A stretch of DNA of 64,000 nt from contig NC_014640.1 in assembly GCF_000165835.1 (NCBI RefSeq), positions 744,001 to 808,000 of the forward strand, in the 5' to 3' direction. Source of the DNA: Achromobacter xylosoxidans A8 (GTDB lineage: Bacteria > Pseudomonadota > Gammaproteobacteria > Burkholderiales > Burkholderiaceae_B). Shown here piece after piece: positions 24,994 to 32,925 of this stretch. Position numbers and translations under genes: made by a program. The notes under the pieces were generated by a model. That model did no database searches and was not told the origin of the DNA. It saw only the letters and a program-made list of their open reading frames with translations. Every line of letters begins with the position of its first letter. Position 1 is the first letter of the stretch.

Positions 24994-25958
24994 CAACTAT
25001 TGTTTTCCTTCGTTTTGCGCCACTGCGCGTAGGCCAGCCATTCGCCGACGAATCCGCGCCGGAAGAACGACACGCACAACACGAAAATCAGTCCGATGAC
25101 GATGGTGACGACGTCGCCCAGGGTGGCAAGGTAATTCTGCAAGCTGACGACCAGCGTCGCGCCGACCACTGGCCCCCATACCGTGCCGATGCCGCCCAAG
25201 AGCGTCATCAGCAGCACTTCCGTGGAGGTAGCGAGCGACACGTCGTTCAATGCAACCAGCTGGAGCACCAGCGCCTTCAGCGAACCGGCCAGGCCGGCGA
25301 CCGCGGCCGACAGCACGAAGGCCAGCAGCTTGCACCGGTCTGTATCGTAACCTAGCGATATGGCGCGTGGCGCGTTGTCGCGGATGGTCTTGAGCACCTG
25401 GCCGAAGGGCGAATGGATCACCCGGTAGACGAACAGGAAGCCCAGTACAAACACCCCCAGCGCGAAGTAATACATGTTGGCGTCGACGCTCAAATCCACC
25501 AGGCCCAGGAACTTGCCGCGTGGAATGCCCTGCATGCCGTCTTCGCCGCGCGTCCAGCCCACCTGCACGGCCATGAAATACGCCACCTGCGACAGCGCCA
25601 GCGTGATCATCGCGAAGTAGATGCCGGTGCGCCGGATCGCCAGCCAGCCGATCGCGTAGCCGATGGCGGCGGCCATGGCCACGCCGCAGGCCATGGCGAT
25701 CTCTGGCGGCAGGCCGCGGGCGCCAAACAGGATCATCATTTCGCCGGCCGCGTAGCCGGCCCAGCCGAAGAACGCGGCGTGGCCGAAGGACACCAGCCCG
25801 GTAAAGCCGGTCAGCAGGTTGAAGGCCAGCGCGAACAGCGCAAAGCACAACACCTTCATCACAAACACGGGGTAGACGATCTGCGGGAAGAACGGCACCA
25901 GCAGGGCCGGCACCAGCAGCAGCGCCAGGATGCGGATCGAGGAGGGTATGCGCTGCAC
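24993..25958 (-). CDS. livM: Branched-chain amino acid-type ABC permease, LivM
   Basis: A 321-residue inner-membrane permease with about eight to ten helices. The LivM hallmarks 'GYAAGEMMILFGARGLPPEIA' region, 'AYFMAVQVGWTRGEDGMQGI' and the cytoplasmic EAA-like 'ISLGYDTDRCKLLAFVLSAAVAGLAG' are seen. It begins with GTG one base after the livH stop, with AAGGAG at correct spacing inside the end of livH. Relatives in this family import amino acids, urea, or aromatic and organic acids, so the 'Liv' name states fold rather than substrate. Confidence 0.88.
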   Translation of the reverse strand: MQRIPSSIRILALLLVPALLVPFFPQIVYPVFVMKVLCFALFALAFNLLTGFTGLVSFGHAAFFGWAGYAAGEMMILFGARGLPPEIAMACGVAMAAAIGYAIGWLAIRRTGIYFAMITLALSQVAYFMAVQVGWTRGEDGMQGIPRGKFLGLVDLSVDANMYYFALGVFVLGFLFVYRVIHSPFGQVLKTIRDNAPRAISLGYDTDRCKLLAFVLSAAVAGLAGSLKALVLQLVALNDVSLATSTEVLLMTLLGGIGTVWGPVVGATLVVSLQNYLATLGDVVTIVIGLIFVLCVSFFRRGFVGEWLAYAQWRKTKENNS

Positions 25959-25959
25959 C

Positions 25960-26862
25960 TTATTTCTCCTTGCCGAACAGGCCGGCCGGGCGCGTCAGCA
26001 GAACGATCGCCATCACGATGAAGACGACCACCGTCGAGGCTTCGGGATAGAACACTTTGGTCAGCCCTTCCAGCAAGCCCAGGGCCAGTCCGGTGACGAT
26101 GGCGCCCATGATGGAACCCAGCCCCCCGATCACCACCACGGCGAACACGATGTTCAGCAGGTTCGACCCCATCAGGGGGTTGATCTGCATGACGGGCGCG
26201 GCCAGCACCCCGGCTACGCCGGCCAGCGCCACGCCGAAGCCGTAGGTCAGGGTGATCATCACCGGTACGTTGACGCCGAAGGCCTGCAGTAGCCTGGGAT
26301 TTTCAGTGCCCGCGCGCAGCATGGCGCCCAGCCGGGTCCGCTCGAACAGATACCAGGTGGCCAGGCACAGCACCAGCGACGCCACCACCACGAACGCGCG
26401 GTAGGCCGGCAGGAACATGAAGCCCAGGTCGAAGCCGCCCTGCAGGATCTCGGGCGGTTCATAGCCCACGCCCGAGATGCCGTAGAAGTAGCGGAAGCCG
26501 CCTTCCATCATCAGCGCGATGCCGAAGGTCAGCAACAGGCCATACAAGTGGTCCAGGTGGTAGAGCCGCTTGAGCAGCGTCTTCTCGATCACGACGCCCA
26601 CCAGCCCCACCAGCAGCGGCGCCACGATCAGCGCGGCCCAGAAGTTGATCTGCACGCCCGGACCCAGCAGCTGCGGCAGCTGCGTGAAGCCGATCCAGGC
26701 CAGGAACGCCGCCATCATGAATTGGGCGCCGTGGGTGAAATTGACGATGTTGAGCAGGCCGAAGATGATGGCCAGCCCCATGCTCAGGATGGCGTAGAAG
26801 CAGCCGTTGATCAGCCCCACCAGCAGTTGGGCGAGCAAGGCGGGAAGCGAGATGTCGAACAT
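25960..26862 (-). CDS. livH: Branched-chain amino acid-type ABC permease, LivH
   Basis: A 300-residue inner-membrane permease, partner of LivM. The opening 'LINGCFYAILSMGLAIIFGLLNIVNFTHG' region and the C-terminal 'GVLAAPVMQINPLMGSNLL' with 'VIGGLGSIMGAIVTGLALGL' are diagnostic. ATG 26862 is chosen because it starts the conserved hydrophobic sequence; the frame upstream reads through the hairpin spacer. A perfect 10-bp inverted repeat (26940-26960) lies in the 109-bp gap separating it from the binding protein gene. Confidence 0.9.
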   Translation of the reverse strand: MFDISLPALLAQLLVGLINGCFYAILSMGLAIIFGLLNIVNFTHGAQFMMAAFLAWIGFTQLPQLLGPGVQINFWAALIVAPLLVGLVGVVIEKTLLKRLYHLDHLYGLLLTFGIALMMEGGFRYFYGISGVGYEPPEILQGGFDLGFMFLPAYRAFVVVASLVLCLATWYLFERTRLGAMLRAGTENPRLLQAFGVNVPVMITLTYGFGVALAGVAGVLAAPVMQINPLMGSNLLNIVFAVVVIGGLGSIMGAIVTGLALGLLEGLTKVFYPEASTVVVFIVMAIVLLTRPAGLFGKEK

Positions 26863-26939
26863 AGTAGGCGGCGGGCGGACAGGTGTCGCGTCGATTTCCG
26901 GGAAGCGCGCGGCGGTGCGCCGCGGCCAGGGCAGCCGGC

Positions 26940-26960
26940 GCCGCACGCCAGGCGTGCGGC
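26940..26960 (-). repeat. Intra-operon hairpin after the binding protein gene
   Basis: GCCGCACGCC (26940-26949) and GGCGTGCGGC (26951-26960) are perfect 10-bp arms around a single base. The effective loop would open to about 5 bases. There is no T-run, so it more likely protects the 3' end of the binding-protein message than ends transcription. Confidence 0.6.
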
Positions 26961-26971
26961 GCGTGGCGGCT

Positions 26972-28177
26972 TTACGTCTTGTTCAACGAGCACGCGGCCT
27001 GGGGCTTGGGAAACACGTCCTCGCCCTTGAGCACCGACTTCACGTTGTAGTAGTCCCACGGCGCCTTGGATTCCTTGGGCGTCTTTACCTGCAGCAGGAG
27101 CATGTCGTGTACCAGTGCGCCGTCGGCGCGCAGCTTGCCGTTGCGGATCACGGCGTCGTTGATGGTCATTTCGCGCAGCTTGGCCATGACCGCCGGCGCA
27201 TCGTCGGTGCCAGCGGCTTCGATCGCCTTCAGGTACGACAGCGTGGCCGAATACACGCCCGCCTGCGAGGCCGTCGGCATCTTCTTGGCCTTCTCGAAGA
27301 ACTTCTTGGCCCATGCGCGCGAGGCGTCGTCATAGTCCCAGTAGAAGGCTTCGGTCAGGTACATGCCCTGCGCCTTGGCCAGGCCCATGCTGTGCACGTC
27401 CGAGATGTAGGTCAGTAGCGGCGCCACGATCTGCTTCTTGTTGATGCCGAACTCGTTGGCCTGCTTGACCGCGTTGACCGTGTCGTTGCCGGCGTTGGCC
27501 AGCGCGATGACATCCGCCTTCGAGGCCTGCGCCTTCAACAGGAACGAGGAAAAATCATTGCCGGGGAAGGGATGGCGCGACACGCCCACCACATTGCCGC
27601 CGTTTTCCTGGATGACTTCGGTGCCGTCCTTTTCCAGCGAGTGGCCGAAGGTGTAGTCGGCGGTGATGAAGTACCAGCTCTTCTTGCCCTCCTTGACCAG
27701 CGCGCGCGCGGTGCCGGCGGCCAGGGCATAGGTGTTGGTGGTCCACTGCGCGTTCAGCGGCGAGCATTTCTCGCCCAGGATGGCGGTGGACAGGCCGGCC
27801 GACGGCATGGTCACGCGGTTCTTCTGCTTGGCGATCTCCATCACCGCCAGCGCGGTGGACGCGGTGGGGAAGTCGGTGATCATGTCGACCTTGCCTTGGT
27901 CGAACCATTCGCGCGCCAGGTTGGCGGCGACGTCGGGCTTGTTCTGGTGGTCGGCCGAAACCACTTCCACCGGTTTGCCCAGCACCTTGTTGCCCATTTC
28001 CTCGGCGGCCATGCGCGCCGCGATCACGGAGCCGTTGCCGGCCAGGTCGGAATAGACGCCGGACAGGTCGGTCAGGACGCCGATCTTGACCACGTCGTCG
28101 CTGACCTTGGTCTGGGCCTGGGCGGCGCCGATCATGCCGACGGCGAACAGCGCTGCTGCGATTCGATTCAATTTCAT
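26972..28177 (-). CDS. ABC transporter substrate-binding protein, Peripla_BP_6 family
   Basis: A 401-residue periplasmic binding protein. The signal peptide ends 'GAAQAQT', with cleavage after AQA. The mature protein begins 'DDVVKIGVLTDLSGVYSDLAG', typical of LivJ/urea/aromatic-acid binding proteins, and continues 'FITADYTFGHSLEKDGTEVI' and 'GNDTVNAVKQANEFGI'. The ligand is not deducible; in this group many bind aromatic or aliphatic organic acids rather than amino acids. It sits between livF and livH, with hairpin protection downstream, consistent with higher expression than the membrane subunits. Confidence 0.9.
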   Translation of the reverse strand: MKLNRIAAALFAVGMIGAAQAQTKVSDDVVKIGVLTDLSGVYSDLAGNGSVIAARMAAEEMGNKVLGKPVEVVSADHQNKPDVAANLAREWFDQGKVDMITDFPTASTALAVMEIAKQKNRVTMPSAGLSTAILGEKCSPLNAQWTTNTYALAAGTARALVKEGKKSWYFITADYTFGHSLEKDGTEVIQENGGNVVGVSRHPFPGNDFSSFLLKAQASKADVIALANAGNDTVNAVKQANEFGINKKQIVAPLLTYISDVHSMGLAKAQGMYLTEAFYWDYDDASRAWAKKFFEKAKKMPTASQAGVYSATLSYLKAIEAAGTDDAPAVMAKLREMTINDAVIRNGKLRADGALVHDMLLLQVKTPKESKAPWDYYNVKSVLKGEDVFPKPQAACSLNKT

Positions 28178-28234
28178 CTGACTACGCTCCGTGTAGGAAG
28201 GGGACTGCGGTCGGAAGGAATGCGGCTGGAAAAC

Positions 28235-28960
28235 TCAAATGCCGAGCAGGGCGTTCAGCCTGTCCTGCGATTGCCGGACCTCGGCGCGGTCGATCACCGC
28301 CACCACCTGGCCGTGCTCGATGACGTAATGGCGGTCGGCCAGGTGTTGGGCGAAACGGAAGTTCTGCTCGACCAGCACGGTGGTGTAGCCGCGCTCTTTC
28401 AATTGCCGGATCACGCGGCCCAGGGATTGCACGATGACGGGGGCCAGGCCTTCGGTGATTTCGTCCAGCAACAACAGGCGGGCGCCGGTGCGCAGGATGC
28501 GCGCCATCGCCAGCATCTGCTGTTCGCCGCCCGACAGCCGCGTGCCAGGGCTGTGGGCGCGCTCTTTCAGGTTGGGGAACATGTCGTAGATCTCCGCCAC
28601 CGACATGCCGTCCGGTCCCACCGAGGGCAGCAGCATGAGGTTTTCCTCGGCGCTCAAGGACGCATAGATGCCGCGTTCCTCGGGGCAATAGCCGATGCCG
28701 CGGCGCGCGATCTTGTGGGGCGGCAGGCCGACGGTCTCCTGGCCCCGGATCTTGACGGAGCCGCTGCGCCGGCTCACCAGGCCCAGGATGGACTTCAGCG
28801 TGGAGCTGCGGCCCGCGCCGTTCCTGCCCAGCAGGGTCACGCATTCGCCCGGCTTCACGTCCAGGTCTATGCCGTGCAGGATGTGCGATTCGCCGTACCA
28901 GGCGTGCAGATTGCGGATCTCCAGCATGCTGGAGGTCGAGGCCGGGGCGGCTTCATTCAT
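28235..28960 (-). CDS. livF: ABC transporter ATPase, LivF, with altered Walker A lysine
   Basis: A 241-residue ATPase subunit. The Walker A loop reads 'GRNGAGRSS': residue 51 is Arg (CGC at 28808-28810) where Lys is standard. The signature 'LSGGEQQMLAMARIL' and Walker B 'LLLLDEITEG' are intact; the H-loop position is 'VEQNF' as is usual for LivF. It overlaps the end of livG by 8 bp. Because LivF and LivG pair as a heterodimer, the altered Walker A would weaken one of two ATP sites. See the findings. Confidence 0.9.
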   Translation of the reverse strand: MNEAAPASTSSMLEIRNLHAWYGESHILHGIDLDVKPGECVTLLGRNGAGRSSTLKSILGLVSRRSGSVKIRGQETVGLPPHKIARRGIGYCPEERGIYASLSAEENLMLLPSVGPDGMSVAEIYDMFPNLKERAHSPGTRLSGGEQQMLAMARILRTGARLLLLDEITEGLAPVIVQSLGRVIRQLKERGYTTVLVEQNFRFAQHLADRHYVIEHGQVVAVIDRAEVRQSQDRLNALLGI

Positions 28961-29708
28961 CTTCGGCTCCCATGTAGGCTTCGCGCACCGCCGGGTTTTC
29001 CGACACGGTTGCGTAGGGGCCTTCGGCCAGGATCTCGCCCCGCTGCAACACGGTGATGGTGTCGGAGATGTCTGCCACCACTTTCATGTTGTGTTCGACC
29101 ATGAGGATGGTGCGGCCGGCAGAGACCTGCTTGATCAGGTGCTTGACCCGGTCTACATCTTCGTGGCCCATGCCCTGGGTGGGTTCGTCGAGCAGCAGCA
29201 GCTCGGGTTCCAGCGCCAGCGTGGTGGCGATTTCCAGCGTGCGCTTGCGGCCATAGGGCAGGTCGCCCGCGGCCACGTCCAGATGCGTGCGCAGGCCAAC
29301 CTGGTCCAGCAGTTCCTCGACGCGGTGGTGCAGGCTTTCCAGCGTGCGTTCCGAACGCCAGAAGCAATAGTCCACGCCGAGTTTGCGCTGCAGGGCCACG
29401 CGCACGTTTTCGCGCACCGACAGCAGTGGGAACACGGCGGAAATCTGGAACGAGCGCACGATGCCGCGGCGGGCGGTCTGCGCCGGGCGTTCCTGCGTGA
29501 TGTCCACGCCGTCGTACAGGATCTCGCCGCGCGTCGGGATGTGGAACTTGGTCAGCAGATTGAAGAAGGTGGTCTTGCCCGCGCCGTTGGGGCCGATGAG
29601 CGCGTGGATGGCGCCACGGCGCACGCTCATGTCGACGTTGTTGACCGCAACGAAGCCGCGGAATTCCTTGCTCAGGCCCCGGGTCTGAAGAATGATGTCG
29701 CTTTGCAT
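28953..29708 (-). CDS. livG: ABC transporter ATPase, LivG
   Basis: A 251-residue ATPase subunit with canonical Walker A 'GPNGAGKTTFFNLL', Walker B 'LLLLDEPTQGMG' and H-loop 'MVEHNM'. Its signature segment is 'LPYGRKRTLEIA', the divergent form usual in LivG instead of LSGGQ. The ATG at 29708 starts the domain; the longer frame begins in the spacer after the DapA-family gene. It overlaps livF by 8 bp. Together with LivF it energises the LivHM permease. Confidence 0.9.
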   Translation of the reverse strand: MQSDIILQTRGLSKEFRGFVAVNNVDMSVRRGAIHALIGPNGAGKTTFFNLLTKFHIPTRGEILYDGVDITQERPAQTARRGIVRSFQISAVFPLLSVRENVRVALQRKLGVDYCFWRSERTLESLHHRVEELLDQVGLRTHLDVAAGDLPYGRKRTLEIATTLALEPELLLLDEPTQGMGHEDVDRVKHLIKQVSAGRTILMVEHNMKVVADISDTITVLQRGEILAEGPYATVSENPAVREAYMGAEDE

Positions 29709-29738
29709 GATGTCCGTTAGGCTTGCGGGAGGACAGGC

Positions 29739-29770
29739 CCTGGCGCGTCGCGGCTCCGCCACGCGCCAGG
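29739..29770 (-). repeat. Intra-operon hairpin between the DapA-family gene and livG
   Basis: CCTGGCGCGT (29739-29748) and ACGCGCCAGG (29761-29770) are perfect 10-bp arms with a 12-base loop. No T-run follows, so it probably separates message stability of the lyase gene from the transporter genes. Confidence 0.55.
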
Positions 29771-29798
29771 AGGTTCGTGCTTCTTCCGGAGCCCGGCC

Positions 29799-30710
29799 TT
29801 ACTTCGACTGGTACTGCGCGGGGCGCTTGGCCAGCGAGGCCTGGATGATGGCGGCGCAGCGTTCGCGCTCGGCCCCGACCAGCGGCAGGCGCGGACGGCG
29901 CACGTGCTCGTTGCCCACCCCGGCCAGCGTCTCGGCCAGCTTGATGTTCTGCACCAGCTTGGTCGACACATCCAGGTGCAAGAGCGGCGTGAACCACTGG
30001 TACAGCGCCAGCGCTTCCTGCCACTTGCCGGCCTTCATCAGGTCGTACAGGGCCACGGTCTCGCGCGGAAAGGCGGTCACCAATCCCGCCAGCAGGCCGT
30101 CGGCGCCCAGCGCCAGCGCTTCGAACGACAGGTCGTCCACGCCGATGAACAGTTGGTAGCGGGTGCCCAGCGCGTTGCGCAGGTCGGTCAGGCGGCGCAC
30201 GTCGTCGCTGCTTTCCTTGATGGCGACCAGCCACTTGCAGTCGGCCAGTTCGACCATGTGCTCGGTCTTCAGGTCCACGCGGTAGGCGACGGGGTTGTTG
30301 TAGATCATGCAGGGCTTCTGCGCCGCTTCGGCCATGGTGCGGATGCTCTGCATCGCTTCGCGCGCGTCCGCTACGTAGATCAGCGAAGGCATCAGCATGA
30401 AGCCGTCGACGCCCAGTTCCACGGCGGCCTTGATGAAACGCAGCGCCTCGCGGGTGCTGGTTTCCGATACGTTGGCCAGGACAGGAATGCGGCCCGCGCT
30501 GACTTCAACCGCGCAGCGCGTCACTTCCAGCTTTTCTTCCAGGGTCAGGGTGCTGGCTTCGCCCAGCGAGCCGCAGGTGACCAGGCCGTGTACGCCGTTA
30601 TCGATCAGGAAGCCGAAGTGCTTGCGCATCGCCTCGAAGTCGAGGGTCTCGTCGGCATGGAACTTACTCGTTACGGCAGGAAAGACCCCCTGCCAAAGCA
30701 CGTTACTCAA
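29799..30710 (-). CDS. DapA-family (DHDPS/NAL) lyase or aldolase
   Basis: A 303-residue class I aldolase-fold enzyme. The Schiff-base Lys is in 'WLVAIKESSDD', the catalytic Tyr in 'MIYNNPVAYRVD', and the carboxylate-binding loop is 'CGSLGEASTLT'. The last differs from the TTGE motif of true dihydrodipicolinate synthase, so a catabolic 2-oxo-acid aldolase or dehydratase is more likely than lysine synthesis. A TTG start at 30710 with AGGAG seven bases upstream is preferred; a longer frame to 30725 would place its start inside this RBS. It is the first gene of the operon with the Liv-type importer and GntR regulator, so the imported solute or a derivative is its likely substrate. Confidence 0.85.
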   Translation of the reverse strand: MSNVLWQGVFPAVTSKFHADETLDFEAMRKHFGFLIDNGVHGLVTCGSLGEASTLTLEEKLEVTRCAVEVSAGRIPVLANVSETSTREALRFIKAAVELGVDGFMLMPSLIYVADAREAMQSIRTMAEAAQKPCMIYNNPVAYRVDLKTEHMVELADCKWLVAIKESSDDVRRLTDLRNALGTRYQLFIGVDDLSFEALALGADGLLAGLVTAFPRETVALYDLMKAGKWQEALALYQWFTPLLHLDVSTKLVQNIKLAETLAGVGNEHVRRPRLPLVGAERERCAAIIQASLAKRPAQYQSK

Positions 30711-30770
30711 CTGGCTTCTCCTCAAGATGCCGTCGCTTCAATGGCGGAGCGGCGAGCAGGAGCAAAGTCT

Positions 30771-30800
30771 AATATCTAGTAAATATATTTAGAAGATATT
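30771..30800. promoter_or_regulatory. 30-bp AT-rich inverted repeat, probable GntR operator
   Basis: Outer arms AATATCT and AGATATT and the perfect core TAAATATATTTA match symmetrically; only two positions in each arm break the symmetry. It lies 60 bp upstream of the lyase start in otherwise GC-rich DNA. Binding by the operon's GntR regulator is inferred. Confidence 0.6.
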
Positions 30801-30815
30801 TTGATTTGGGGATTT

Positions 30816-30860
30816 CCCGGGGCGGGCCAACCCGGGGCGGGTCATCCCGGAGGGGGGGGA
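30816..30860. repeat. Three tandem 15-bp GC-rich units
   Basis: CCCGGGGCGGGCCAA, CCCGGGGCGGGTCAT and a degenerate CCCGGAGGGGGGGGA follow head to tail directly beyond the operator. The third unit ends in a run of G. No function is apparent. Confidence 0.6.
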
Positions 30861-31013
30861 GGCCGGCCGGGGTGGGATTTCGCAAGGGGCGTATGTTCGG
30901 GGCGGAGCCTGCCCAGCGCGCGCATTTTCGCGGGATGGGCAGGTGTACGGGAAACGCGCTATTGGCGCGTGCGGGCAGGGCCGGCTAAGAGCCCGCCGCG
31001 CCGGTTCGGGCCG

Positions 31014-31901
31014 TCAGCCCGCCTTGCGCGGATACGCGCGGCTCGCGTCCTGCATGAAGGCCTTCACGGCGGTCTCATACTGCGCGCCGCTGCGGAAGGC
31101 TCCCGAGTGCGTGGCGCCTTCGATCTTGACCAGGCGCTTGAGCTCGGGCGCGACATTGCTGGCGGCGGCGTAGAGTTCATCGCTCATGGTGTGGGGCACC
31201 ACGCGGTCGGCGGTGCCGTGCATGAACAGCATGGGGGTGCGCATGCGCGCCAGCTTTTCCACCGAGGCGAACGGCTGTGTGACCAGCAGACTGGCGCCCG
31301 GCACTTTGCCCCAACGCAGCGTGCCCAGCATCGCGCCGATGCTGGTGAAGCTGGACTCCACGATCAGGCCGGCGAACGCCGGCTGCTCAGGGCGCGCGGC
31401 CAGGTCGATCGCGATGGCGCCGCCCAGGCTGTGGCCGTAGATGAAGCGGCGAGACGGATCGGGCTGGATCCGGGCCAGTTCCTTCAGCCCGGCCACGGCA
31501 TCTTCCAGCGCGCTGTCCTCGGACGGCAGGCGCGGCGTCGACGCGCCGAAGCCGCGGTAGTCGATGGCCAGCACGGAATAGCCCATGCGGGTCCAGCCGT
31601 CGATGCGAAAGGCGCTGCCGTTCAGGTTCCAGCGCGCGCCGTGCAGGTACAGCACGGTGGGCGCGCCGGCTTGCGGGCTTTGCCAGTACCAGGCGCGCAC
31701 CTTGTCGCCGCCGGCCAGCGTCAGGTCGTAGACCTGGGTGCCGGCGGCGGGTTCGCGCCACCAGGTCTGCGGTTCGGACTGGGGAGAGAAAATCGTCTGC
31801 CGCTGCCAGGAATCGAGTTGGCTGCAGCCAACCACGCTGGCGCCGGCAAGCAGGGCAACGGCGAACAGGCGGCGGGGAGAGAGGCGGGGTAGGGCGGGCA
31901 T
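31014..31901 (-). CDS. Alpha/beta hydrolase lipoprotein
   Basis: A 295-residue serine hydrolase predicted to be lipid-anchored: the N-terminus is basic, then hydrophobic, ending in 'SVVGC' with C26 as lipidation site. The catalytic triad is visible as Ser in 'YGHSLGGAIAID', Asp in 'FMHGTADRVVP' and His in 'EGATHSGAF'; the oxyanion-side motif is 'LYLHGARWNLNG'. It resembles the BEM46/YfhR group of membrane-associated hydrolases, substrate unknown. An alternative start at 31940 overlaps the upstream lysR stop as TGATG and would add 13 residues before the signal sequence; neither start has a strong RBS. Confidence 0.85.
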   Translation of the reverse strand: MPALPRLSPRRLFAVALLAGASVVGCSQLDSWQRQTIFSPQSEPQTWWREPAAGTQVYDLTLAGGDKVRAWYWQSPQAGAPTVLYLHGARWNLNGSAFRIDGWTRMGYSVLAIDYRGFGASTPRLPSEDSALEDAVAGLKELARIQPDPSRRFIYGHSLGGAIAIDLAARPEQPAFAGLIVESSFTSIGAMLGTLRWGKVPGASLLVTQPFASVEKLARMRTPMLFMHGTADRVVPHTMSDELYAAASNVAPELKRLVKIEGATHSGAFRSGAQYETAVKAFMQDASRAYPRKAG

Positions 31902-31939
31902 GGAGTGTCTGACCCGGGCGAGGCGGCTGGGTTCCGGCA

Positions 31940-32827
31940 TCAGCATACTTCGGGATGGACTTCTCGCGTCAAGGCCAGCCAGGCCTGGGCGGCATGCGAC
32001 AGGTAGCCGCCGCGGCGCCAGACCAGCACCATTTCCCAGTCCGTGCCGGCATCGCGCAGCGGCACGCGCGCCACGCCCGCGTGCAGTTCTTCGCGGGCCT
32101 TCAGGCGCGGCAGGAAGGCCACGCCCAGGCCGGCCGCCACCAGCGCCACGATGAAATCGATCTGGCCGCTGCGCGCGGCAATGGTGGGCGCGAAGCCGGC
32201 GCGCTGGCAGGCGTCGTGGAGGATGCGGTTCAGGGCGAAGCCAGTCTCGAACAGGATGAACGGCGAGTCGCGCAGTTCGCCCAGTCCCACGGTTGCGGCG
32301 CGCGCCTTGGGATGGTCGGCGGGCATCAGCGCCACCAGCGGTTCGCGCGCCACCGGCTGCCACTCGAAAATGTCGGGCACCGGCTTGAGCGAACCCGCCA
32401 GCTCGATCTCGCCGGCCATCACCATTTCCTCCAGGCGGCGGCTGCCGTGTTCCACCAGGCTGATCTCGATCTGCGGGTAGCGGCTGCGAAAGCGCGCGAA
32501 CATGGGCGCGAACAGGGTGCTGCTGCCCAGCGGCGGCAGGCCCAGCCGCAGCACGCCGCGCTTGAGCCCCTTCAATTCGTCGAGTTCGGCGTACAGGTCG
32601 TCGCGCTGCGTCAGCATGGCCACGGCGCGGCGGTAGACGATTTCGCCGGCGGCCGTCAGCCGCGGGGGCTGGGCGTGGCGGTCCAGCAAGGGCATGCCCA
32701 GCTCGTCTTCCAGCTGGCGCACCGCCTTGCTCACGGTGGGCTGGGTGGCGAAGACGGTCTTGGCCGCCTGGGAAAAGCCGCCTTGGCGCACGACCTCGAC
32801 CAGGGCGCGCAGGGGACGCAGTTCCAT
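31940..32827 (-). CDS. LysR-family regulator divergent from lrgA-lrgB (CidR-like)
   Basis: A 295-residue LysR protein with helix-turn-helix 'FSQAAKTVFATQPTVSKAVRQLEDELG' region and a standard effector domain. It is divergent from lrgA-lrgB with 98 bp between, the arrangement of CidR and cidABC in Gram-positives, where the regulator responds to acetate or pyruvate overflow. The gap has AT-rich symmetric DNA around a GAATTC core near 32862. The lipoprotein hydrolase follows with a possible stop-start overlap. Confidence 0.9.
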   Translation of the reverse strand: MELRPLRALVEVVRQGGFSQAAKTVFATQPTVSKAVRQLEDELGMPLLDRHAQPPRLTAAGEIVYRRAVAMLTQRDDLYAELDELKGLKRGVLRLGLPPLGSSTLFAPMFARFRSRYPQIEISLVEHGSRRLEEMVMAGEIELAGSLKPVPDIFEWQPVAREPLVALMPADHPKARAATVGLGELRDSPFILFETGFALNRILHDACQRAGFAPTIAARSGQIDFIVALVAAGLGVAFLPRLKAREELHAGVARVPLRDAGTDWEMVLVWRRGGYLSHAAQAWLALTREVHPEVC

Positions 32828-32925
32828 GGTTATGCCTTTTTGGAATGGGATGGATTCGATGAATTCATTTTATCTATGGGCGGCCCGGGCGTAAAACATC
32901 TACTTGCCGCTGGAACTTCCATTCA

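Larger units (their letters stand above)
30711..31013. other. Intergenic region upstream of the importer operon
   Basis: About 300 bp between the lyase start and the end of the next minus-strand gene. It holds the operon promoter and operator (AT-rich 30766-30808) and a GC-rich tandem repeat. No convincing gene is seen. Confidence 0.6.

Noticed and set aside
29799..30710. DapA-family gene as dihydrodipicolinate synthase
   Set aside because: The TTGE loop is replaced by CGSLGE and the gene sits in a catabolic importer operon with a GntR regulator.
31014..32363. A 449-codon frame extending the lipoprotein hydrolase into the LysR gene
   Set aside because: The LysR protein in the other frame is a perfect family match and the hydrolase has its own lipoprotein signal peptide.
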